From a virus: a stretch of 28,048 bases of DNA. The stretch lies in the IMG/VR virus record IMGVR_UViG_3300037493_005126, positions 1 through 28,048 of that record; one strand, given 5' to 3'. The position numbers were made by a program, and so were the translations under genes. Under the pieces are notes generated by a model. That model was given only the letters and a program-made list of their open reading frames with translations. It did no database searches and was not told the DNA's origin. Positions 20,762 through 28,048 of this stretch are shown here, piece after piece. The number at the start of each line of letters is the position of its first letter. The first letter of the stretch is position 1.

Positions 20762-22292
20762 CCCATTTTGTATGACAAATTGCACTTGATTGTTCAATAC
20801 TATATCCATTTTTAATTTCAGTTGCTATACATCTACCAATGAATTCACTATGAATTTCACCTTCTCTAGGTTCAACAACAAATTCTTCTTCTTGACCTAA
20901 ATAAGATTCAATAATTTGAATATGTCTATCAATAAATGATGAATCTAAAACAATATTTATACTTTGTGAAATTTGATTCATTAAATCTTTAAAATCATCA
21001 GCCAATATAATTGCTTCATTTAAACTATTCATTGATATTACTTTATTTTCTATTGCTTCATTTTCAATGGATAAAATTGCATCAAGTTGCAATGCTGCAC
21101 TTCTTATCATTCCTTTATCATCAACACTAATATCCATTGAATTAAATGAATTAAATACTTCTATTGCTTCAGGTGCTAATTCAAAATATTTACCTTCATA
21201 TCCAAAAATATTAATTCCATCCTCACTATAAGCTGATAAAATTAAAGGCTTTTTATCAAATATATCCAATAGTTGTGCTTTTAAAAAACCTCTATTTGGT
21301 TGGTCAAACATTGGAGTACCTGCTTTACCTATTGCAGGTCCTTTTGATTGTTGTTTATCAAAGGTTGCGAATATCTTTTGCCAATAATGTTTGCAATTTG
21401 GACCACCTTTATAAAACCATATGTCATAAGTAGAAGTGCCATTAGGACCAAAACCTTCATTGACCGCCAAATCATTTGCACCTTTAACTTCTTCATAAGT
21501 ATATAATCTTTTTAATCCTAACATTTGTTTACAAAAATCTCTTTCAGCACTAGGACCAACATACTTATAAAATGTTCTACCTTTTTTACCTTCTTTTGGT
21601 AAGATATCACCTTCAGCATATGGAATTAAACTTGCTTGTGCAAACTCTTCTTGAAATTGTTGTTCAGTTATTCCACAATTAGAAAAATAATCAATTAAAG
21701 TATTTTCATAATTCTTTTTCTTTTTTTTACTGAATATAGTTAATAATTTATTTGTGATTGTTACTTCTTGTTTTTCAAACTTTTCAGTATTATAAGAGAT
21801 ATAACCTTCAATTGATAAACCATTTATTTTTCCTTCTTTGATTTTTGACCAAACTTCTTTATTATCAACCTTATATTTTGCGAACCAAGTTCCAATAGGC
21901 AAATCATTAAAACCATAGTTATTAGACTTATCATCTTTTGATTCTTTAATCCAACTTTCAAGCATTATTATTCCATCAATACTATCTTTATGATTTAAAT
22001 TTGTTTTATTAAAGTTATTATCTTTAGCATATTGATATCTTATCTTTTCAATTGTATCTTTTGAAAACATTGTATAAAAGTTTCCAACTTTATCATTATA
22101 TCTAAGTATAAGTTTATCAGGTATCATAACAGGACTAACAATAATTTGTTGGTCTTCATTAAAATAATTAACTATTTTTTCTTCTTCAGAGAATGCAACA
22201 AACTCTCTTTCAATTGCAGGTCTATCAACTAATGATATTAATTGAATTTCATCACCTTCATTGAACAATGCTTCATAAATTGGTATATTCAT
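20751..22292 (-). CDS. XkdF-like capsid maturation protease fused to head-associated domains
   Basis: The 513 residues start at 22292 (MNIPIYEAL), because an ACTTTATA box is 5 nt upstream; an ATG at 22328 would lie within the tape-measure gene's end. Residues about 15-170 match the XkdF serine protease: ISLVDRPAIEREF, IIVSPVMIPDKLILR, TNLNH (His101), MLESWI, KSNNYGF, GTWFAKYKVDNKEVW, and LSIEG (Ser160, probable nucleophile). Residues about 230-340 carry a second module (SAERDFCKQMLGLKRLYTYEEV, STYDIWFYKGGPNCKHYW) with a head-morphogenesis type. The C-terminus ends EFIGRCIATEIKNGYSIEQSSAICHTKW, a phage helix-cysteine motif. It precedes scaffold and capsid genes. Confidence 0.8.
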   Translation of the reverse strand: MNIPIYEALFNEGDEIQLISLVDRPAIEREFVAFSEEEKIVNYFNEDQQIIVSPVMIPDKLILRYNDKVGNFYTMFSKDTIEKIRYQYAKDNNFNKTNLNHKDSIDGIIMLESWIKESKDDKSNNYGFNDLPIGTWFAKYKVDNKEVWSKIKEGKINGLSIEGYISYNTEKFEKQEVTITNKLLTIFSKKKKKNYENTLIDYFSNCGITEQQFQEEFAQASLIPYAEGDILPKEGKKGRTFYKYVGPSAERDFCKQMLGLKRLYTYEEVKGANDLAVNEGFGPNGTSTYDIWFYKGGPNCKHYWQKIFATFDKQQSKGPAIGKAGTPMFDQPNRGFLKAQLLDIFDKKPLILSAYSEDGINIFGYEGKYFELAPEAIEVFNSFNSMDISVDDKGMIRSAALQLDAILSIENEAIENKVISMNSLNEAIILADDFKDLMNQISQSINIVLDSSFIDRHIQIIESYLGQEEEFVVEPREGEIHSEFIGRCIATEIKNGYSIEQSSAICHTKWDER

Positions 22293-22297
22293 GTTTA

Positions 22298-22305
22298 TAT
22301 AAAGT
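22298..22305 (-). promoter_or_regulatory. ACTTTATA box, 5 nt before the protease ATG
   Basis: The context is ACTTTATATAAACATG. It supports the start at 22292 over the longer frame start at 22328. Confidence 0.7.
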
Positions 22306-25300
22306 TTAAAATCTTGCTCTATTTTCAATTACATTTACTCTTGACTGACCATCATTAATATCAGTTACTGCAACAAATACAGGTTTATTTAAATTTGCTC
22401 TTAAAAGTAAACTCATTTCTTGATTTGCATCAACATTTATTTGTCTTAATGGTACAGGTGAACCACCTTCAGCAAAACCTCTCTTTCTTGCAGCTTCCAT
22501 ATCATGAACCATTGAACCATATTTAGCTGATTCAACCATCCATCTTGGTACAACATATTCATTAGAATGTAACATATAAGTACCAACAGCATCTTCACCT
22601 GTTCTATCTCTACCTTTACCTTTCATTGGTGTATAACCACCTTTTGCCATTGGTTCATAATCACTTGCAAAACCACCTTCAGCAGGACCAAGTGCTGCTC
22701 TGTTAGCTTCAGCATCTTTTACATTTTTCAATGCACTAGCAATACCAATAATATTAGCAGTTAAGGCAGCAGTTACAGCAATGATTGCAGCAACAGTTGC
22801 GATACCAAATGTAAAGTCTTGTTTAGCTGCTGATGCAGCAATACTTGCGATTGCAACACCTGTTTGAGCAATTGCTAATACTTGAGCAGCAACAGCAGCT
22901 TTTTGTTGAATAACAATTGAATCTAATGCTAATTTTTGATTATCTTTTTCAAGTTTTTGTTGTGCTTTAGCTGCATTTTCTTCTTGTCTCTGTAATGCTT
23001 TTTTCTCTTTAACTAAATCCTTTGTTCTTTTAACTTCAGCATCAAGTTGTTTTAATATTTCTTCTCTTTGACCACCTGTTGCAGTTTCAGCAGCAGCTTG
23101 AAGTTCATCAATATTTTGTTTTCTTTGATTAATTATTTCATCAATAAAACCAATTTGTTCTTGAATGGCTGCAATTTGTTCAGTTAAATTATCAATTAAA
23201 ATTTGATTAGCTTGAATTTGACTATCAATAGCTTGTGTTTGTGCTTGAAATACAGCATTAAAAACTTGTAAACTAGAATCAGCAATACTTCCAAAAGATT
23301 GAGCAATTAAATTAATTCTTGCTTCTGTTAAATCATCTATTTGTTTTACTGTATTTTGATTAAGTTCTTCTTGTGATTTATTTCTATTAATAATTGCAAT
23401 TTGATATGCAGCATCAGTTTCTTTTAAACCTTTTGTTTCAGTTTTAAATTTATCTTCAATATTTTTTAATTCAAGTGCATTAATTTTATTTATTGCATCA
23501 ACTCTTGCACTAAATGGTGCTTTAGTATTAGCAGCAGTATTTTGTAAATTTCTAATTTCTTCAGCTTTAATTAATAATGCTAATTCAGCTTGTAAATTCT
23601 TTTTTGTTTCTTGTGATAATTGATTTCTTGTAGCAATACTTTGATTTATTTTATCTAATTCATCTTGTGTTGCTTTCAATAAATCATTTTCTTCCTTTGT
23701 TAAAGTAGTTGTTTTAGTTAATTGTTGTAATCTTTGTTCAATAACTACTTTTTGTTTATTTTCAATTTTATTTAATAAATCATTTTGAGCAGTTAATGTT
23801 AATTCACTAAATTTTTGAGCAGTATTTATTTCAGGAAAAATCTTTTTTAAATTATTTAATTCATCTTCTGTTAAAGCAACATTATCTTTGTATCTATTAA
23901 TTGATTCAATAGCTTTATCAAAATTCAATGTTCTTTGATAAATATCTGTTTGAGCATTTGTTTTAATTATTTCTCTTTGAGTACTTGTAATTTCAGCATT
24001 AATGCTTCTATATGTATCTCTAATTTTTAATAATTGCTCTGCCCTTTTTTCATTAAGAATTTTTTCTTGTTTAGCAGAATCTTCTAAAATTTTATCATTT
24101 TCAGATGGGTTTGCAAGCAATGCATTTTTTGTTCTTTCAAAAAGTAATGCCTTTTCAGCATTTATTCTTAATTCAACATCCTTTTGTTCTGCATCTCTTT
24201 GTTTAACTAATTCTTTTCTATATACTTCAAGAAGTTTTAAACCATCTTTGGTTTTATCAAATAAGTTTTGTCCTTGAGTTTTAATAATTTCATTTAAAAA
24301 TTTATCTGAAAAAAATTCTCTTAGTTTTGGGTCTTGAATATTATCTCTTAAATTTTTAATATCATCAACAAGAACTCTTATACCATTTGATTTAAATCTT
24401 TTTGGGTCAGTTAATTGAACTGTTGCATTTAATCTATCAACAAGTAATTTAAAATCTTGTAAATCTGCTCTTCTAAAATCTGCTCTTAATTTTGCTGCAT
24501 CTAAATCCCTTTGTTTAATTTCAAATTCTTTTTTAGCAATATCATCTAAAAGTTTAAATCTTTGATTTAATTGGTCATTTAAATCTCTTTGTAAAACAAT
24601 AATACCATCAATAATTTTTTTCTTATCTTCTTCAGAAAGATTTAATAATTGACTTGTTTTAAAACTTTTAACTAATTGGTCATTAACATTTTTATATAAT
24701 ACAATTTGTGTTTCAATTGCTGCATTTGAATTTTTAATGAAATCATTTATGTCAGCATAATTATCTTTAAATGCTTGTAAAAATGTTGTGTCAGTACCTG
24801 CTTGTTTTTGTTTTTTAATTATATCTTCAAATAAAAGAGTAATTGATTCACCTTCTAATTCAATTATATCAGCTATAGCCTGTGTTGATAATTCAGCTTG
24901 TTTTTCTAAATTACTTAAAGTTGATTCAAAACCTAATGTTGCTTGTTTTTGTAAGTCTTCAATTTTTTTATTTGAATCTTCTAAAATCTTTTTACTTTTA
25001 TTGGCAATCTCATCAAATGTATCTGTAATTCTTGCTGTTGTTGCATTATCAATTAAACCACCTGTTACAAATGATGCAAAATCTCTAACAGCATCAAAAA
25101 ATGGTTGCCATGCTTTAAATATTTCTGCACCTGCTGCTTTAATTTCATCAAAATTTGCAATCAATGTACTAACCGCAACAACTAATATACCAATACCTGT
25201 AGCTATTAATGCACCTCTAACAGCTAATCCTGCACCTTTAGCTGATATACCCATTGCATTAAAACCTTTTGATAATGTATTTAATGTTGCTGCAACAATT

Positions 25301-25749
25301 TTATTCTTTGAACCAAATGCTTCAATGATACCTGTCAATGCTTGTTGACCTTGAATGATAGCACTAATCTGTGTTTCAAGTTTTTGAAGTTCTTGAGCAG
25401 TTTTACTATTCTCATCACCAAATGCTTGAACAGATACTGAAGCAAATGCGAATGCACCACCTACTGCTCCTACAATTCTACCAACACCTTCAAATTTTTC
25501 ACCTATTGTAAGGTCAGAAACTGATTCATCAATGACTTTTAATTGAGTATTAACATCTCTTAATGATGATTGTAATTCATCAAATGCTTCACTACCATAA
25601 TCAGCTTGTTCAAATGCTTGTTCAAGCAAATTTTGTTGTTCTTTTAAATCACCAACTGACCTAACATTAGTTTGAAGTATATCATTTAATTCAACTAATT
25701 GATTAATTCCATTAATCTTAATATTAAACTGTGTTGTAGTATTTGCCAT
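22306..25749 (-). CDS. Tail tape measure protein
   Basis: The longest gene (1147 aa) encodes a mostly helical protein rich in Gln, Lys, Glu, Ala and Leu. It has long heptad-like coiled coils (about 240-930) and hydrophobic segments near 90-108, 175-200 and 945-1000 (for example GALIATGIGILVVAVSTLIANF and FGIATVAAIIAVTAALTANIIGIASAL), which is the pattern of tape measure proteins. A C-terminal segment has GGYTPMKGKGRDR, VGTYMLHSNEYVVP and a FAEGG motif, as seen at the end of phage tape measure proteins. A rough rule of 1.5 angstrom per residue suggests a tail of around 150-170 nm, so a siphovirus-like phage. An ACTTTATA box lies 8 nt upstream. Confidence 0.9.
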   Translation of the reverse strand: MANTTTQFNIKINGINQLVELNDILQTNVRSVGDLKEQQNLLEQAFEQADYGSEAFDELQSSLRDVNTQLKVIDESVSDLTIGEKFEGVGRIVGAVGGAFAFASVSVQAFGDENSKTAQELQKLETQISAIIQGQQALTGIIEAFGSKNKIVAATLNTLSKGFNAMGISAKGAGLAVRGALIATGIGILVVAVSTLIANFDEIKAAGAEIFKAWQPFFDAVRDFASFVTGGLIDNATTARITDTFDEIANKSKKILEDSNKKIEDLQKQATLGFESTLSNLEKQAELSTQAIADIIELEGESITLLFEDIIKKQKQAGTDTTFLQAFKDNYADINDFIKNSNAAIETQIVLYKNVNDQLVKSFKTSQLLNLSEEDKKKIIDGIIVLQRDLNDQLNQRFKLLDDIAKKEFEIKQRDLDAAKLRADFRRADLQDFKLLVDRLNATVQLTDPKRFKSNGIRVLVDDIKNLRDNIQDPKLREFFSDKFLNEIIKTQGQNLFDKTKDGLKLLEVYRKELVKQRDAEQKDVELRINAEKALLFERTKNALLANPSENDKILEDSAKQEKILNEKRAEQLLKIRDTYRSINAEITSTQREIIKTNAQTDIYQRTLNFDKAIESINRYKDNVALTEDELNNLKKIFPEINTAQKFSELTLTAQNDLLNKIENKQKVVIEQRLQQLTKTTTLTKEENDLLKATQDELDKINQSIATRNQLSQETKKNLQAELALLIKAEEIRNLQNTAANTKAPFSARVDAINKINALELKNIEDKFKTETKGLKETDAAYQIAIINRNKSQEELNQNTVKQIDDLTEARINLIAQSFGSIADSSLQVFNAVFQAQTQAIDSQIQANQILIDNLTEQIAAIQEQIGFIDEIINQRKQNIDELQAAAETATGGQREEILKQLDAEVKRTKDLVKEKKALQRQEENAAKAQQKLEKDNQKLALDSIVIQQKAAVAAQVLAIAQTGVAIASIAASAAKQDFTFGIATVAAIIAVTAALTANIIGIASALKNVKDAEANRAALGPAEGGFASDYEPMAKGGYTPMKGKGRDRTGEDAVGTYMLHSNEYVVPRWMVESAKYGSMVHDMEAARKRGFAEGGSPVPLRQINVDANQEMSLLLRANLNKPVFVAVTDINDGQSRVNVIENRARF

Positions 25750-25757
25750 AATATAAT

Positions 25758-25765
25758 TATAAAGT
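25758..25765 (-). promoter_or_regulatory. ACTTTATA box, 8 nt before the tape-measure ATG
   Basis: The context is ACTTTATAATTATATTATG; the box shares its first base with the stop codon of the preceding gene. Confidence 0.6.
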
Positions 25766-27933
25766 TATTGCCAATTACTCATAGTTATTTTTTTAATCAT
25801 TGATACATTTCCAATTTCTGTATTTGGATTATAATTTGAAATACCTAATAAAATATAAGTATCTGATAAATAAGTTATTTCATAAGGTATATTAAAATAT
25901 TGAATAAAATTTGGCAATGGTATATATGCTCTTCCTGATAATAATGAAGTTCTATTATTTACAAATCCTCTATATGCTGCATAATATTTATTGTAGATAT
26001 AATTCAAATCAAGGTCATCAGTAAATTCAGCAGTTTGAAATGCTAAATAAAAATAATCAGGTGGGTCTAACCATTTTGGAAACATTTGAATAAATGTTCC
26101 TCTATCTATCATTCCTGTATAACCGCTAATTTTATTTGTATCATAAATATATTCTAATAATCTTGGTGTATAATCAAAATCTCTATCGGTATTATATTGA
26201 CCAAGAAAGTCTTGAATCCACCATTGAAAACTTGTTAATGAAGGTGTGTTACCTGAATTGGTATCTTTAATTGATGTAAAAAATAAACCATTATATTCAG
26301 CCAAATCACCTTTAGCATATACTGTTACTGAATTCCAAGGTAAGTAATCAACTGTATCTGATAAATTTAATGATAATCTATCTAAATTGATTTGTTCTTG
26401 TGATGCTATTGATAATAAATCCCAAGGTCCATTGCCTGTATCATCACCAACTTCAGCATCTGATACAATAAATGTTCTTGTTTTAGTTGGTGAAAATATA
26501 AATTGAATTCTAACATCATTACCATCACCAAAATCAAATTCTTTATTAGTTAATAATGGGTCTTTTGGGTCATATGTATATGCAAGATTGATAGATGAAT
26601 TAACATACTTTGAATAATCAAAATCACTTACAGAATTAAGAATAAAATTTCTATCTGTTTGAACAAATTCATCCAATGTATATAAAAAAACAGTATTATT
26701 TCTTGGATTAAAATATGGATATAAGTTATATAAATTAATAAAATTCTTTAAATAATCTTTACATGAAACTTGAGGTAATGTTTTTTGATAATTTAAATCA
26801 ATGTCTTCATTTGGATAATAAATATTCATGTATGTTATATCATTGAAATCTTCAGTACCTACAAATATATAATCACCTGTTGTAACAGATATAGCCGAAA
26901 CAGTATAAGATGATACATTGTTATTTGATTTATGTATTAATGATAATGTGGTATAATCACTATCAGATTGACAAATAATAAATGTTGGATTTGATACATT
27001 TGTAACACCTGTCAATTCAATATTTAATTCACCTGAAAATCTAACCACATATCTATATCCATAATAAGTATGTGAACCTGATTCCAATGTTGGATTAAAA
27101 AAAGCATCAACAATAACATTGCTTTCATCTGAAGATTTAAAATAATCAATTTCAATTTCTGAATCTATAACTGTTGATGTTCCTAATGTACCCCAATTCC
27201 ATTTAAAATCTTTATTTGAACCTGCAATAATTTTATTCTTTATTTCATTATCAGTAAATAATGAACATTGAACATTATAACCCATATATGAAAATAAATT
27301 CCTAATTGAATTTGCATAAAAATTACATGGAAATAAATCATCTACTGTAAATATAGTACCTGCACTAAATGGTAAAAATGGTGAACCAATGTTTGCTTGA
27401 ATATTATTTCTTGCTTGACCATATTGAGCATAGTTATAATTACCATAAGTAATGAATGGTAAAACAAAATTAGAATTTACTGATGTTGCACTATTATTAT
27501 AATAAAGAATTGTCTCTTCAATTGAAGGTGTATTTACACTTACAACTTGTGGAAATGGAACTGTAAAGCCTGTTAAATCATTTATATTTCCACTAGGTAT
27601 ATCTTTGGTCCAATTCAATGTATCACTTACTATTTGGCCTCTAAAACCTGTTTGTGTAATTGAATCCAAATAAAATATACCTGATATTAAAGTTGATTGA
27701 TTAAAATCTAATACTGCATCAAATTCTTCAACCTTAAACTTATCAATAATAATATCATCATTAACAAAATTAAATATTTGATTATTATTTTTTGTGTATG
27801 GTATTGTTATAGTATATGTATAACCACCTGTTCTATCTAATGGATTTATAAAATCAATTGTTGAATATGATAATGTTGCATCAAAATTATCTTGTAAATC
27901 TACTACTTTATTATTTATTCTTAATGTATACAT
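25765..27933 (-). CDS. Large distal-tail/baseplate structural protein
   Basis: The 722-residue protein has an N-terminal segment YTLRINNKVVDLQDNFDATLSYSTIDFINPLDRTGGYTYTITIPYTKNN and then KVEEFDAVLDFNQSTLISGIFYLDSITQTGF. This beta-rich start, with PLxRxGxYxYTxxxPxT, is shared by large tail proteins of Bacteroidota phages and resembles distal tail proteins. The rest has many Tyr, Asn, Asp and Phe residues and several WW or aromatic clusters. It lies immediately downstream of the right-edge ORF (1-nt gap) and upstream of the tape measure. Adsorption or baseplate function is plausible; catalytic residues are not seen. It has no ACTTTATA box. Confidence 0.7.
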   Translation of the reverse strand: MYTLRINNKVVDLQDNFDATLSYSTIDFINPLDRTGGYTYTITIPYTKNNNQIFNFVNDDIIIDKFKVEEFDAVLDFNQSTLISGIFYLDSITQTGFRGQIVSDTLNWTKDIPSGNINDLTGFTVPFPQVVSVNTPSIEETILYYNNSATSVNSNFVLPFITYGNYNYAQYGQARNNIQANIGSPFLPFSAGTIFTVDDLFPCNFYANSIRNLFSYMGYNVQCSLFTDNEIKNKIIAGSNKDFKWNWGTLGTSTVIDSEIEIDYFKSSDESNVIVDAFFNPTLESGSHTYYGYRYVVRFSGELNIELTGVTNVSNPTFIICQSDSDYTTLSLIHKSNNNVSSYTVSAISVTTGDYIFVGTEDFNDITYMNIYYPNEDIDLNYQKTLPQVSCKDYLKNFINLYNLYPYFNPRNNTVFLYTLDEFVQTDRNFILNSVSDFDYSKYVNSSINLAYTYDPKDPLLTNKEFDFGDGNDVRIQFIFSPTKTRTFIVSDAEVGDDTGNGPWDLLSIASQEQINLDRLSLNLSDTVDYLPWNSVTVYAKGDLAEYNGLFFTSIKDTNSGNTPSLTSFQWWIQDFLGQYNTDRDFDYTPRLLEYIYDTNKISGYTGMIDRGTFIQMFPKWLDPPDYFYLAFQTAEFTDDLDLNYIYNKYYAAYRGFVNNRTSLLSGRAYIPLPNFIQYFNIPYEITYLSDTYILLGISNYNPNTEIGNVSMIKKITMSNWQ

Positions 27934-27934
27934 T

Positions 27935-28048
27935 TTAAACAGATTTTTGAGAGATGTCAGTTTGTGCTATCCTATATTCAATATTTAATTTATATTGATT
28001 TGTATTTTCAATTGAAATATAATCAATGCCTGTTATTATTACAGGTAT
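27935..28048 (-). CDS. C-terminal part of a tail protein, truncated by the right window edge
   Basis: An open minus-strand frame enters at base 28048 and ends with TAA at 27937-27935, giving 37 residues starting IPVIITGIDYISIENT and ending QTDISQKSV. It has no ATG of its own. The PVIIT...Y.LNIEY pattern is the usual C-terminal strand pair of the same tail protein family as the left-edge ORF, and the frame joins that ORF exactly if the ends are ligated. It would be the final 5% of a 699-residue protein. Confidence 0.75.
   Translation of the reverse strand: MPVIITGIDYISIENTNQYKLNIEYRIAQTDISQKSV

Noticed and set aside
24788-25348. Plus-strand ORF of 186 codons inside the tape measure gene
   Set aside because: It is antisense to a convincing tape-measure reading frame and has the Ser/Ala/Asn-rich composition expected for a shadow of a coiled-coil gene.

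Overview
The window is a compact, strongly AT-rich tailed-phage genome. It carries both terminase subunits, a portal, a capsid protease, scaffold and major capsid protein, a tape measure, tail fibres, a holin and an endolysin. The host is probably in Bacteroidota, most likely Flavobacteriia (inference). Reasons: two promoters resemble TTTG-N20/22-TAnnTTTG, genes lack Shine-Dalgarno sites, and several structural proteins are of types typical of Bacteroidota phages. There is no integrase, tRNA, CRISPR or insertion sequence. Almost every gene is on the minus strand and is read from right to left; only two small genes at 10094-10614 are on the plus strand.

The window is probably a complete or nearly complete circular assembly opened inside a tail gene. 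A minus-strand ORF runs off the left edge without a stop, and a 37-codon C-terminal ORF enters at the right edge. Joined end to end they stay in frame and give one tail protein of about 699 residues.

Layout in transcription order. (1) 10093-9388 is a 706-bp control region full of repeats and palindromes, with outward-facing promoters; it drives a RepL-like winged-helix gene (9387-8866) leftward and two small genes rightward. (2) 8863-5729 is an accessory block: a 43-codon gene, a candidate structured ncRNA ending in a terminator, an unknown gene, two overlapping spanin-like genes, a terminator, a possible nuclease, a membrane protein, a sigma-factor-like protein and a CxxC protein. (3) 5688-1, continuing at 28048, holds TerS, TerL, a GNAT-like acetyltransferase, a tail-assembly-chaperone-like gene with a slippery site, two tail-completion proteins and large tail proteins. 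(4) 27933-16933 holds a tail protein, tape measure, capsid protease, a HAD-containing capsid-module protein, scaffold, major capsid protein and three related tail-tube-like proteins. (5) 16911-10719 holds a tail fibre, a lectin-like protein, an unknown, the portal, a connector, the holin and the M15 endolysin.

Three observations stand out. An ACTTTATA box lies exactly 5 nt (six genes) or 8 nt (two genes) before the start codon of eight genes, twice directly behind a terminator. A canonical A AAA AAG slippery heptamer sits in the chaperone-like gene, and the -1 frame encodes the family-like C-terminus while the zero frame also stays open for about 90 codons. A roughly 105-nt RNA with three hairpins lies between 8713 and 8607. 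The phage's sigma-like protein is a natural candidate for reading the ACTTTATA box, but that link is inference.
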